Source: Sphingomonas sanxanigenens
GTDB taxonomy: Bacteria > Pseudomonadota > Alphaproteobacteria > Sphingomonadales > Sphingomonadaceae
Direction: 5' to 3'
NCBI GenBank assembly: GCA_003240855.1
Contig: QFNN01000003.1
Span: 1-64,000 of the forward strand
Length of the DNA stretch: 64,000 bases
In this document: piece by piece, positions 6,541 through 16,407 of the stretch
How positions within the stretch are numbered: position 1 is the first letter of the stretch
Layout: every line of letters starts with the position of its first letter
Notes under the pieces: generated by a model
The model's input: only the letters and a program-made list of their open reading frames with translations
What the model was told of the DNA's origin: nothing
Database searches by the model: none
Translations under genes and position numbers: made by a program

Positions 6541-7659
6541 TCAGCGCAGGCCGCCGCGACGCGGCTGGCGGTCGAGCGACATCAATATGCCGAGGCAGAT
6601 CATCACCGTCATCATCGCCGATCCGCCGAAGGAGACGAGGGGCAAGGGGATGCCGACCACCGGCGCCAGCCCCATCACCATCATCAGGTTGATCGCCATG
6701 TAGAAGAAGATCGAGGTCGCTAGCCCTGCCGCCGTCAGCTTGGCGAAGCGCGATTCGGCCTTGATCCCGACGTTGAGACCCCAGCGCACGACGAGGATGA
6801 AGGCGACGATCAGGAACAGCCCGCCGGCGAGCCCCCATTCCTCCGCCATCGTTGCGAACACGAAGTCGGTATGCCCTTCAGGCAGATAGTCGAGATGGCT
6901 CTGCGTCCCGTTGAGGAAACCCTTGCCGAACACGCCGCCCGATCCGATTGCGATCTTCGACTGGCTGATATGATAGCCGGTGCCGAGCGGATCGGATTCG
7001 GGATCAAGGAAGATCAGCACGCGGTTGCGCTGGTAATCGTGCAGCATCGAGAAGGCGATCGGCATGGCGGCTGCGAGAAGCGCGCCGCCGCCGACGAAGA
7101 GCCGAAGCGGAATACCGGCGAGGAACATCACTGTCACCGCGCCGAAGATGATCATCATGGCTGTCCCGAGATCGGGCTGGAGCATGACCAGTCCTGCCGG
7201 CACTGCGAGCAGCGCGGCTGCGGGCCAGACCGCGTTGAGCGATCGCAATTGCGCCGCAGGGAGCAGCGAATAGAAACGCGCGAGCGCAAGCACGATCGCC
7301 GGCTTCATGAACTCCGAAGGCTGGAGCCGAATGAAGCCGAGGTCGATCCAGCGCTGGCTGCCGCCGCTCACCTTGCCCATCAGTTCGACTGCCGCGAGCA
7401 TCAGCACGATCACGACATAGGCAGGGAAGGCGAGCTGCTGCCAGACTTCCTCCCGCACGCGCGACAGCAGGATCGCGCCGCCGAGGAATATAACGAACTT
7501 GACGCCCTGCGAGGCCGCCCAGGGGGTGAAGCTGCCGCCCGCCGCCGAATAAAGCACGGTCAGGCCGAAGCCGGTAATTGCGAGGATGAGGAACAGCAGC
7601 CGCCAGGGTAGCTGGCGGAGCGGCGCGGGGATGATCCCGGGGCGGCTGAGGCGGCTCAT
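6541..7659 (-). CDS. rodA: RodA, SEDS-family peptidoglycan glycosyltransferase
   Basis: This 372-residue polytopic protein is the elongation-specific SEDS glycan polymerase. It polymerises lipid II together with the class B PBP encoded just upstream. About ten membrane helices are visible. The family signature around residues 110-130 includes IDLGFIRLQPSEFMKPAIVL, and the C-terminal SFGGSAMMTVMICLGILMS matches the conserved SEDS end. The ATG at 7659 overlaps the mrdA stop (ATGA), so the two are translationally coupled. It is the last gene of the mreBCD-mrdA-rodA operon. No clear terminator is visible between it and the tRNA. Confidence 0.96.
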   Translation of the reverse strand: MSRLSRPGIIPAPLRQLPWRLLFLILAITGFGLTVLYSAAGGSFTPWAASQGVKFVIFLGGAILLSRVREEVWQQLAFPAYVVIVLMLAAVELMGKVSGGSQRWIDLGFIRLQPSEFMKPAIVLALARFYSLLPAAQLRSLNAVWPAAALLAVPAGLVMLQPDLGTAMMIIFGAVTVMFLAGIPLRLFVGGGALLAAAMPIAFSMLHDYQRNRVLIFLDPESDPLGTGYHISQSKIAIGSGGVFGKGFLNGTQSHLDYLPEGHTDFVFATMAEEWGLAGGLFLIVAFILVVRWGLNVGIKAESRFAKLTAAGLATSIFFYMAINLMMVMGLAPVVGIPLPLVSFGGSAMMTVMICLGILMSLDRQPRRGGLR

Positions 7660-9695
7660 TGCTGATCGTCCGTATCGGCGGCTTCGGGGGATGCGGCGGG
7701 AGAGGGGGGCGTCATGTTGTCGCCGGCCGCTGCGCTGGCCGCCGCCTGGGCTGCGGCTGTTCCGTCGCGCGCCGCTTTGAACGCCGCTTCCTCGGCAGCC
7801 ATGCGGGTCGTGAAATCGCCGCCCCAGGTCGGCTCCACCTCGGCGAGGCTGGCCATCGCGCGTTCCTGATCGAAGAGATAGGTCATGATGTCGCGACCGA
7901 TCAGCGGCGTATCGAGGTTGCGGACGGTATGGCCGTTATGCTCGAGCACGATTGCCGCAGCGTAGCGCGGATTATCAGCGGGAGCGAAGCAGACGAATAG
8001 CGCATGGTCGCGCAGCTTGAACGGCAGCGCGGCATTCTTGAGCACGCCCGCGCGCCGTTCGGCCATGGTGATGCGCCTGACCTGCGCGGTGCCGGTTTTT
8101 GCCGCCAGCATGACGCCCGGGACCTGCAGGCGCGCAGCGCCGCCCGTGCCGCCGCCATTGACCACGCCCGACATCGCGTCGCGCACGATGGCGAGATGCT
8201 CGGGATCGATGTCGAGCGCGGGCGCCTCATGACGCTGCTGCTTCATAAACAGCACCGGGTCGAGCGCGCGCCCCGATGCGATACGCGAAGCCATGACGGC
8301 GAGCTGGAGCGGGTTGGCGAGCACATAGCCCTGGCCGATCGAGGCGTTGAGCGAATCCGCGACCGTCCAGCTCGTCTTGTAGCGCCGTTCCTTCCACTGG
8401 CTGTCGGGCACGGTGCCGTAACGCTGGCTGGCGAAGGGCAGATCGAACTTCTGCCCCAGCCCGGTCATCCGCGCGACCTCTGCGACGCGGTCATAGCCCA
8501 GCCGGCGAACCATTTCGTAGAAATAGATGTCGCAGCTCTGCATGATCGCATGCTTGAGGTCGAGCGCGCCATGCCCGCCGCGCTTGTGGCAGTGGAAAAC
8601 GCCGTTGCCGACGCGCAGCGCGCCGGTGCAGACGACGCGTTCGTCGGGGCTGACGCCGGCGCGCATCAGCGCCAGTCCGTTCATCGGTTTGACGGTCGAT
8701 CCGGGCGGGTAAAGACCTTGCGTCACCTTGTTCATCAAGGGGACGTGATCGTTGCTCGACAGCATGTCCCATTCGAGGTGGCTTATCCCGTCCGAGAAGC
8801 TGCTCGGGTCGTAGGCGGGCATGGAGACCATCGCCAGCATCTCGCCCGTGCGACAGTCGAACACCACGGCCGATCCCGAATTGGTGCCCAGCCGCCGCGC
8901 CGCATAAAGTTGCAGCCCGGCGTCGATCGTCAGCCGCACTGATTTGCCCGGCGTGTCGGGCTGCGTGGTAAGTTCGCGCACGACCTTGCCGCGCGCGGTG
9001 ACCTCGACACGCTTGGCGCCCGGTTTGCCGCGCAGCACGGGCTCCAGCGTGCGTTCCAGCCCGTCCTTGCCGACCTTGAAGCCCGGGGTGACGAGCAATG
9101 GATCATGCGTCTTTTTATAATCGTCGGCCGATGCGCCGCCGACATAGCCGATCAGATGCGCGACCGCCGCGCCATCGGGGTAGTAGCGCGAATAGCCGCG
9201 CGCGGGCGCGACGCCAGGCATTTCGTTGAGGCGCACGCTGACCGCCGCATAATGGTCCCAATCGAGATTTTCGGCGACCTGCACAGGCTGAAATCCCGCG
9301 CTTTTGTCCAGATCCTCGCGGATGCGTTCGATCTCATCATCGCTGAGGCCAAGGATCTGGCGCAGCGCGGCGAGCGTGCGATCCGCGTCGGCGAGCCGTT
9401 CCGGGATCAGGTCGACGCGGAAGTCGGTACGGTTGATCGCGATCGGCTTGCCGTGGCGGTCGATGATCCACCCGCGCCGGGGCGGCACGAGCGTCATGTT
9501 CACGCGGTTGCTTTCGGACAAAAGCTTGTAGTGATCGTTCTCGACCACTGAGAGCCATGCCATGCGCCCGGCGAGCAGCGCGCCGACGCCTGCCTGCGCC
9601 GCGCCCAGGAACAGCGCGCGGCGCGTGAAGATGAATCCCTGGCCGGCTTCGGAGACTTGCCGGCTGCCGAACAGCTTCATCGCAGCAGCCGCCAC
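7656..9695 (-). CDS. mrdA: penicillin-binding protein 2 (MrdA), elongation transpeptidase
   Basis: This 679-residue class B PBP cross-links peptidoglycan during lateral wall growth with RodA. A membrane anchor lies near residues 27-46 (RALFLGAAQAGVGALLAGRM). The dimerisation/pedestal region follows, then the transpeptidase domain with the serine motif GSTVKP (S333), SCD in QSCDIYFYEMVRR and the KTG motif in AAKTGTAQVR. The C-terminal tail of about 50 residues is alanine-rich (AAQAAASAAAGD), probably disordered. It overlaps mreD by 19 bases at the start and rodA by 4 bases at the end. Confidence 0.96.
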   Translation of the reverse strand: MAAAAMKLFGSRQVSEAGQGFIFTRRALFLGAAQAGVGALLAGRMAWLSVVENDHYKLLSESNRVNMTLVPPRRGWIIDRHGKPIAINRTDFRVDLIPERLADADRTLAALRQILGLSDDEIERIREDLDKSAGFQPVQVAENLDWDHYAAVSVRLNEMPGVAPARGYSRYYPDGAAVAHLIGYVGGASADDYKKTHDPLLVTPGFKVGKDGLERTLEPVLRGKPGAKRVEVTARGKVVRELTTQPDTPGKSVRLTIDAGLQLYAARRLGTNSGSAVVFDCRTGEMLAMVSMPAYDPSSFSDGISHLEWDMLSSNDHVPLMNKVTQGLYPPGSTVKPMNGLALMRAGVSPDERVVCTGALRVGNGVFHCHKRGGHGALDLKHAIMQSCDIYFYEMVRRLGYDRVAEVARMTGLGQKFDLPFASQRYGTVPDSQWKERRYKTSWTVADSLNASIGQGYVLANPLQLAVMASRIASGRALDPVLFMKQQRHEAPALDIDPEHLAIVRDAMSGVVNGGGTGGAARLQVPGVMLAAKTGTAQVRRITMAERRAGVLKNAALPFKLRDHALFVCFAPADNPRYAAAIVLEHNGHTVRNLDTPLIGRDIMTYLFDQERAMASLAEVEPTWGGDFTTRMAAEEAAFKAARDGTAAAQAAASAAAGDNMTPPSPAASPEAADTDDQQ

Positions 9696-10192
9696 CGGTC
9701 AAGCGCCGCGCAGAAGCGGACGACGAGAGGGAAAAGCAGGATCGAGGCGATAATCTGTGGCACGACGACGCGAACAGGACCTCCCCCGCCGGTCATGGCC
9801 GCGATCATGAAGTTCGCGACGATCACGAAGCTGATGATCCCGGCGGCGACCAGCCAGTCCTGCCAGTAATCGCGCCAGCGCAGCCGCTTGTCGATGGCTT
9901 CGATGACGAGGAAGGCGAGCGTCCAACTGAGCATCGCGCTGCCCAGCGGCTGGCCGCTGAACAGATCGTCCCAGAGCCCCAGCGGTAGCGGCGCCCAGAT
10001 GCGCCAGAACTCGGGGCGCAGCAGACGCCAGGCGAGCAGGACCAGGAAGCTGAGCGGCGGCAGGATCGGCGCCTGTGCGACGAGCGGCAGGAGGCTGGCG
10101 AGGGCGGCGGCCATTGTTGAAGCGATGGGCACGGCGCGCGCGCGCAGGCTCAGCGTGAGCTGGCTCGTCTCCATCCCGACGAGGCGCGTCAT
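9677..10192 (-). CDS. mreD: rod shape-determining membrane protein MreD
   Basis: This 171-residue integral membrane protein with about five hydrophobic segments fits MreD, part of the elongasome linking MreC, the SEDS-PBP pair and lipid II supply. MreD is poorly conserved, so the call rests on size, topology and its fixed position between mreC and mrdA. The phrase FWRIWAPLPLGLWDDLFSGQ followed by PLGSAMLSW is a typical MreD core. It overlaps mreC by 4 bases and mrdA by 19. Confidence 0.9.
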   Translation of the reverse strand: MTRLVGMETSQLTLSLRARAVPIASTMAAALASLLPLVAQAPILPPLSFLVLLAWRLLRPEFWRIWAPLPLGLWDDLFSGQPLGSAMLSWTLAFLVIEAIDKRLRWRDYWQDWLVAAGIISFVIVANFMIAAMTGGGGPVRVVVPQIIASILLFPLVVRFCAALDRWRLLR

Positions 10193-11079
10193 TGGCGGGC
10201 CGGCGCTGCCGGCGGCGGTGCCAGCGGCTTTTCGATAGCGGGCTGGAATAGCGGCTCGACGATCGCGAAATCGGTTTGCGCGGGATCGGCGAGGGGCCGC
10301 GCGACGGTCTGGTCGCCCGCAACGCGGACCACAACGGCGACGGGAATGTCAGGCGCGTAAACGCCGCCGACGCCCGAGGTTACGAACACATCGCCGGCCT
10401 TGAAGGGGTTGTCGCCGGCGCCGAGCGCGCGCAGGTCGATCGCGCCTTCGCCCGTGCCTGTCGCGATCGCAGGCAGGCCGTCCTTGGCGCGGCGCACGGG
10501 AACGACCGTGCCGCCGTCGGTCAGCAGTGCGATCTGCGCCGTCGTATGGCCGACGGCGACCACGCGGCCGATCAGCCCCGCTGCGGCGCGGACCGGCATG
10601 CCCGCACGCACGCCGTCGGCATAACCCGCGTTCATCACCGCGAAACGCCGGCTGCTGGTCAGCGAGGAACTGACGAGGCGCGCGATCGCGACGCGCTGCG
10701 GCATCTTTTCAGTCACGCGCAGCACGGCCTTCAGGCGGACATTCTCGGCCTCGATCGCGCGGGCGCGGGCAAGCTCGATACGGTGTTGCTCAAGCTCGGC
10801 GGTGAGCGCGCGGTTCTTGGAGCCGGCGTTGATGTAGGCCGCGACTTCATCGACGACGCGCTCGCCGCCACGCGCTGCGCTGCGCCCGATACCGGAAATC
10901 GGCGCGGTCAGATCGCTCATCATGGCGCGGATCGCGCCAAAGCCGGTCGGGTCGAAAATCGCCGCTGCAATCAGCAAGAGCGCAAAGACCGCCCCCGCGA
11001 TCGTTGCGACATAGCCGATGAACAGCCCATATTGGGCCCTGCGCGAATAACCCGGCCGCCGGTTTCTGGGCGGCGCCAT
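10189..11079 (-). CDS. mreC: rod shape-determining protein MreC
   Basis: This 296-residue bitopic protein scaffolds the periplasmic part of the elongasome and activates PBP2. After a basic N terminus there is one membrane helix (about residues 17-42), then a helical coiled coil (ALTAELEQHRIELARARAIE), then the two-lobed beta-barrel domain ending in a short proline-rich tail ([13 protein letters not shown]). Key phrases are GYADGVRAGMPVRAAAGLIG and RVVAVGHTTAQIALLTDGG. It lies 104 bases downstream of mreB, the largest gap in the operon. Confidence 0.95.
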   Translation of the reverse strand: MAPPRNRRPGYSRRAQYGLFIGYVATIAGAVFALLLIAAAIFDPTGFGAIRAMMSDLTAPISGIGRSAARGGERVVDEVAAYINAGSKNRALTAELEQHRIELARARAIEAENVRLKAVLRVTEKMPQRVAIARLVSSSLTSSRRFAVMNAGYADGVRAGMPVRAAAGLIGRVVAVGHTTAQIALLTDGGTVVPVRRAKDGLPAIATGTGEGAIDLRALGAGDNPFKAGDVFVTSGVGGVYAPDIPVAVVVRVAGDQTVARPLADPAQTDFAIVEPLFQPAIEKPLAPPPAAPARQ

Positions 11080-11183
11080 CGTCGTCTCCCTAACGCGCGT
11101 TCACGCCCGTGCGGGCAGGGCGCGACTGTCGCGAACCGGCCCGCGCGGGGATGAGCGGTCGGAGAAGGCGGCCACGCGCGCCC

Positions 11184-12230
<1,047 letters not shown>

Positions 12231-12364
12231 TTACGTCCTGTCTGTGTCTCGCCCTGGCCGCTTTCGCGGCCTTGCCCGTCCCGTCGCCCCCGTCCGGCGC
12301 CGCGCCAAAAAAATAGGTAAACGCCGGGATGCGGGATGAGGCCGCTTGGGCTAGACACCAGCCC

Positions 12365-14113
12365 ATGTCAATACGCCGCCTGCCTTCGCATCTCGTCAAT
12401 CGCATAGCTGCCGGTGAAGTGGTCGAAAGGCCGGCCAGCGCGCTCAAGGAACTGGTTGAGAACGCCATCGACGCGGGGGCGACTCGCATCGCAGTGAAGC
12501 TTGTTTCGGGGGGCGCCGATCTCGTCGAGGTGACGGACGACGGCTGCGGCATGACGCCCGCGGACATGGCGCTCGCGCTCGAACGCCATGCTACGTCGAA
12601 GCTGCCCGACGACGCGATCGAGGCCGTCACCACGCTCGGTTTCAGGGGCGAGGCGCTGCCGTCGATCGCCAGCGTCGCGCGCCTCACCCTCGAATCGCGG
12701 GTGCGCGGTTCGGATGGGTGGAGCCGCGTCGTCGACAATGGCGAACTGGTGGGCGAGGGGCCGGCGGCGCTTCCGCCCGGCACGCGCGTCCGGGTCGAGG
12801 CGCTGTTCGACAAGGTGCCGGCGCGCCGTAAGTTCATGCGCTCGCCGCGTTCCGAATATGCTGCGTGCCTCGATGTCATGCGCCGGCTCGCGATGGCGCG
12901 GCCCGAGATCGGCTTTTCGGTCGAGCATGATGGGCGGACTGCCTTCTCGGTCCCGCCGGGCGAGGACCGGCCGGGCCGGGTCGCGGCGCTCACCGATCGC
13001 GCGCTTGCCGACAACAGCGTGGCGGTCGATCTGGCGCGCGAGGGCGTGACGCTCGGCGGCGTCGCCGGCCTGCCGACCTTCAATCGGGGCGTCGCCGATC
13101 ATCAATATCTCTTCGTCAACGGTCGCCCGGTGAAGGACCGGCTGCTCGTCGGCAGCGTGCGCGGCGCCTATGCCGATGTGCTGGCGCGCGACCGGCACCC
13201 GGTGGTCGCGTTGTTCCTGGATGTCCCGACCGACGCCGTCGACGTGAACGTCCATCCCGCCAAGACCGAAGTCCGCTTTCGCGATCCCGGCCTGATCCGG
13301 GGCATGATCGTCAGCGGGCTGCGCCATGCCCTCGATGCGGCGGGGCATCGCAGCGTCCAGCGCCCATCGGCCGCCGCCCTTGGCGCCTGGCGGGCGGAAC
13401 CGCTCGCGCCCGATTGGGCGCCGATGCCGCGCCAGCAGACGCAGCATGCCGTCTGGGATCGCACGGCCGGCTTTTCCGCGCCGCCGATGGCGCGCAGCGA
13501 GCCGGCCTATGCGCCGCCGCCGGAGCCTGTCTCCTATCCGCTCGGCGTCGCACGCGGGCAGGTGGCCAGGACCTATATCGTCGCGGAAGCCGAGGATGGG
13601 CTGGTGATCGTCGATCAGCATGCCGCGCACGAAAGGCTGGTGCTCGAACGGATGCGCAAGGCGACGGCCAATGGCGGCGTCGCGCGACAGGCGCTGCTCC
13701 TCCCCGAAGTCGTGGAGCTCGACGAGCCGGCCTGCGACCGGCTTGAGGCGCGCATCGCCGAGCTGTCCGATTTCGGGTTGGAACTTGAGCGCTTCGGCCC
13801 CTCCGCTGTGCTGGTCCGCGCGACCCCGGCGATGCTGGGCGCGGGCGACGTCAAAGGCCTCGTTACCGATCTTGCGGATGAACTGACCGCCTTCGATCAG
13901 GCCTTGTCGCTCAAGGAGCGCCTCGATCTGGTCGCCGCGACGATGGCGTGCCATGGGTCGGTTCGCGCTGGTCGTATCCTTTCGGTCGCCGAGATGAACG
14001 CGCTGCTCCGCGAGATGGAAGTCACGCCGCATAGCGGCCAGTGCAACCACGGCCGTCCGACTTGGGTGAAACTGGCGCATGGCGATATCGAGAAGTTGTT
14101 CGGTCGGAAATGA
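12365..14113 (+). CDS. mutL: DNA mismatch repair protein MutL
   Basis: This 582-residue protein couples MutS mismatch recognition to strand incision. The GHKL ATPase domain starts at once: [20 protein letters not shown], then [12 protein letters not shown] and [15 protein letters not shown]. The C-terminal dimerisation domain contains [12 protein letters not shown] (from about residue 417), the metal-binding motif of MutL endonucleases. It is therefore probably of the nicking type rather than the MutH-dependent E. coli type. The ATG at 12365 is chosen because the family starts right there; an upstream in-frame codon at 12329 adds only non-conserved residues. Confidence 0.96.
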   Translation: MSIRRLPSHLVNRIAAGEVVERPASALKELVENAIDAGATRIAVKLVSGGADLVEVTDDGCGMTPADMALALERHATSKLPDDAIEAVTTLGFRGEALPSIASVARLTLESRVRGSDGWSRVVDNGELVGEGPAALPPGTRVRVEALFDKVPARRKFMRSPRSEYAACLDVMRRLAMARPEIGFSVEHDGRTAFSVPPGEDRPGRVAALTDRALADNSVAVDLAREGVTLGGVAGLPTFNRGVADHQYLFVNGRPVKDRLLVGSVRGAYADVLARDRHPVVALFLDVPTDAVDVNVHPAKTEVRFRDPGLIRGMIVSGLRHALDAAGHRSVQRPSAAALGAWRAEPLAPDWAPMPRQQTQHAVWDRTAGFSAPPMARSEPAYAPPPEPVSYPLGVARGQVARTYIVAEAEDGLVIVDQHAAHERLVLERMRKATANGGVARQALLLPEVVELDEPACDRLEARIAELSDFGLELERFGPSAVLVRATPAMLGAGDVKGLVTDLADELTAFDQALSLKERLDLVAATMACHGSVRAGRILSVAEMNALLREMEVTPHSGQCNHGRPTWVKLAHGDIEKLFGRK

Positions 14114-14508
14114 GGGGAATGCGCGCGGTGCTCAGGGACATGTTCGGCAGCTTTTCGTCGGGGCGGATCGGGCGACTGCGCTTTGTCGGCCTTACCCTGC
14201 TGCTTGACGTCGCGCTCGTCGCGGTAGGGCTGCTGTTCGGACTGTTTGCAGGCGTCATGGAACGGCTCGATCCCTATCGGACTCTGACCGCCAATGGCCC
14301 GATTCTGCCTGCGCTGGGCCTGACGGCCTTCACGATCATTGTCGCGGTCTCGCTGCTGGTGATTTTCGGCACGCTCAATCTTGTCGCCAAGCGCGCCCGG
14401 GACATCGGATGGAGTCCTGAGCTGCTCCTTATTCTGTGCGTGATGTTTTCGGGCGTGACTTGGATCGTGCTTGCGATCGTGCCGGGCAAGGCGGACGCTG
14501 CGGCCTAA
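14110..14508 (+). CDS. DUF805-like small membrane protein
   Basis: This 132-residue protein has three or four hydrophobic segments and a start of the form [20 protein letters not shown], plus [19 protein letters not shown]. That resembles the DUF805 (YhaH-like) inner-membrane family, whose members carry G-R-xxR and R-x-R-D-x-G-x-S motifs. The biochemical role of the family is not settled. The ATG at 14110 overlaps the mutL stop by 4 bases, indicating co-translation; a second ATG at 14119 is possible. It is convergent with the EamA gene, overlapping by four bases. Confidence 0.75.
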   Translation: MRGMRAVLRDMFGSFSSGRIGRLRFVGLTLLLDVALVAVGLLFGLFAGVMERLDPYRTLTANGPILPALGLTAFTIIVAVSLLVIFGTLNLVAKRARDIGWSPELLLILCVMFSGVTWIVLAIVPGKADAAA

Positions 14509-15410
14509 TCGCCCGCGCTCGCGACGGCCGTGCGCTCGCGGTGCAGCCGATGCTCGCGATAGACGATGTAAAGGCCGCTCGCCACAATGATCGGCGCCCC
14601 GATCCATGTGGCAGCCGTCGGGAAGGTGCCGAACAGCGCGTGGCCGAGCAAGGTTGCCCAGAGCAGGTTGGAATAGTCCATCGGCAGCACGACCGAGACG
14701 GGGGCGAGCCGCAGCGAGACGGTGAGCATGAGTTGCGCCACGCCGCCGAGAAGCCCCAGCGCCACGAGCATCGCCATCGTCGCCGGATCATGCCAACGCC
14801 CGAAGTGGATCATCGCCACGGCCAGCGGCGCGCTCGACAGGATGGTGAACCAGAATACGGTCGTCGTCGCGCTTTCCGTCTTGCCGATCTGACGGAGCGT
14901 GATGCTGACTGCCGCGACGACGACCGAAGCGGTGACGCCGACGAGCACGCCCAGTGGCGCGGCATGATGCCCGCCTGGTTGGGCGACGATGACGACGCCG
15001 GCGAACCCCACGATCACGGCCGCCCAGCGATGGCGGCCCGTCGGCTCGTGCAGCACCAGCGCCGAAAGGATGGTCGCGAAGATCGGCACCGAGAAGAGGA
15101 TCGTCGTCGCCTCGGCGAGCGGCAGCAGAAGATAGGTGGTGAAGTTGAGCGCCATGCCGGTCATGCCGACCGCCGAGCGCCAGACATGCGCGCCGAAGCG
15201 CTTCGTGCCGAGCGAACCGAAGCCCGGCCCGGCCGCGATCCATCCAAGAACGAGCGGAATGGCCAGCGCTTGCCGATAGAAAAGGCTTTCGACCAGATTG
15301 ACCCCGCGCGCGCCGACCAGCTTCACCAGCGCGAACATCAACGACAGGCAGATGACCGAGGCGAGCCGTGCGCCGATCGCCAGCAGGCGGCGGTCCTGAT
15401 GCGCGCTCAT
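14505..15410 (-). CDS. EamA/DMT-family transporter
   Basis: This 301-residue protein shows the ten-helix, two-repeat architecture of drug/metabolite transporters. Typical phrases are LMFALVKLVGARG in helix 1, RSAVGMTGMALNFTTYLLLP and FSVPIFATILSALVLHEPTG, where helix 4 ends in the usual LHEP. The C-terminal repeat ends in a basic cytoplasmic tail. The substrate cannot be deduced; DMT members export amino acids, nucleosides or metabolites. Its start overlaps the lysR stop by 4 bases, so the two are one operon and the transporter is probably controlled by that regulator. Confidence 0.85.
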   Translation of the reverse strand: MSAHQDRRLLAIGARLASVICLSLMFALVKLVGARGVNLVESLFYRQALAIPLVLGWIAAGPGFGSLGTKRFGAHVWRSAVGMTGMALNFTTYLLLPLAEATTILFSVPIFATILSALVLHEPTGRHRWAAVIVGFAGVVIVAQPGGHHAAPLGVLVGVTASVVVAAVSITLRQIGKTESATTTVFWFTILSSAPLAVAMIHFGRWHDPATMAMLVALGLLGGVAQLMLTVSLRLAPVSVVLPMDYSNLLWATLLGHALFGTFPTAATWIGAPIIVASGLYIVYREHRLHRERTAVASAGD

Positions 15411-16294
15411 CCTTCGCTCCCTTCGATCATCGGGCGCAGCTCGATCACCAGCGCGTCGAGCCAGTCCACGAAACGCGATACGCGCGAAACCCCACGCAGG
15501 TCGCGGTGGACGACAAGCCAGAAGGTCCGGCGAATGTCGATCCGGTCGGGGAGCAGGCGCGCCAGTCGCGGATCGGCGTCGCCGATGAAACAGGGGATGA
15601 TGCCAACGCCCGCTCCGCTCGCGATCATCGTCGCCTGTGCGGCGACGCTGGTGCTGGCGATCGACGCGGCAAGCCCTTCGCCGACATCCTCCAGATAGCG
15701 CAACTCGGGTGAATAGATGAGGTCGGGGACATAGCCGACGAGCCGATGCCGCGCGAGATCTGCGATGCGCGCGATGCCGTCCGGCGCCGCATCGCGCGCG
15801 GCATAGAGCCCGAGCCGATAGTCGGTCATCTTGCGGACGAGGAGTGGTCCCGCCTTGGGGCGCGCCAGCATGATTGCGACATCCGCCTCCCGGCGCGACG
15901 GATTGAGAAAACCGGTGGAGGCGACGAGTTCGACTGCAAGATCGGGGTTGGCGGCGGTGAAGCGCGCAAGGTGCGGTGCGATGATCGATCCACCGAACCC
16001 TTCGGAAACGCTAACGCGGATCGTGCCGCCGGGATGTCCGCCCTCCGCGTCGCTGACGCTCAGTGCGAGAGCGGCGCTTTCCATCGCCTCGGCGTGGGTC
16101 AGCAGTTCGACGCCGCGCGGGGTGAGGACGTGTCCGGCAGGCGTCAGCTCGAACAGGGTGCGCCCGAGCCGTGCTTCGAGCCTGGCGACGCGCCGCGCCA
16201 CCGTGGTCGCGTCGATGCCCAGCCGCTGCCCCGCTGCGCTCAGCGTACCGGCGCGGGCGACGGCGAGGAAGATGCGGAGATCATCCCAGTTCAT
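15407..16294 (-). CDS. LysR-family transcriptional regulator
   Basis: This 295-residue protein has the N-terminal winged helix-turn-helix of LysR regulators (MNWDDLRIFLAVARAGTLSA, then DATTVARRVARLEARLGRTL) and a periplasmic-binding-like effector domain from about residue 90. It is transcribed divergently from the valine catabolic operon, with 113 bases between starts and a palindrome in the gap. It may therefore control mmsA and the genes after it as well as its own operon with the transporter. That link is inference; the effector could be a branched-chain intermediate. Confidence 0.9.
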   Translation of the reverse strand: MNWDDLRIFLAVARAGTLSAAGQRLGIDATTVARRVARLEARLGRTLFELTPAGHVLTPRGVELLTHAEAMESAALALSVSDAEGGHPGGTIRVSVSEGFGGSIIAPHLARFTAANPDLAVELVASTGFLNPSRREADVAIMLARPKAGPLLVRKMTDYRLGLYAARDAAPDGIARIADLARHRLVGYVPDLIYSPELRYLEDVGEGLAASIASTSVAAQATMIASGAGVGIIPCFIGDADPRLARLLPDRIDIRRTFWLVVHRDLRGVSRVSRFVDWLDALVIELRPMIEGSEG

Positions 16295-16307
16295 AACGCG
16301 CGCTTAT

Positions 16308-16325
16308 TGCTGCGATATTGCAGCA
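16308..16325. promoter_or_regulatory. palindromic candidate LysR operator
   Basis: TGCTGC-GATATT-GCAGCA is a perfect 6-bp inverted repeat with an AT-rich centre, lying 14 bases upstream of the lysR start in the divergent region. Partial copies of its half (TGCGATAATGC, then CTGCGATTTT) follow toward mmsA. Dyads with an A/T-rich middle of this size are typical LysR recognition sites. Confidence 0.45.
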
Positions 16326-16407
16326 GGTAAATGCGATAATGCCTGCTTGTCTGCGATTTTGGGGTTGATATGGATCGCTCAAACAGATTTGCAGCAGGAG
16401 CCTGAAG

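Noticed and set aside
12368..14080. 570-codon minus-strand frame opposite mutL
   Set aside because: Antisense frame of a high-GC gene with no domain features; mutL on the plus strand has full-length family conservation.
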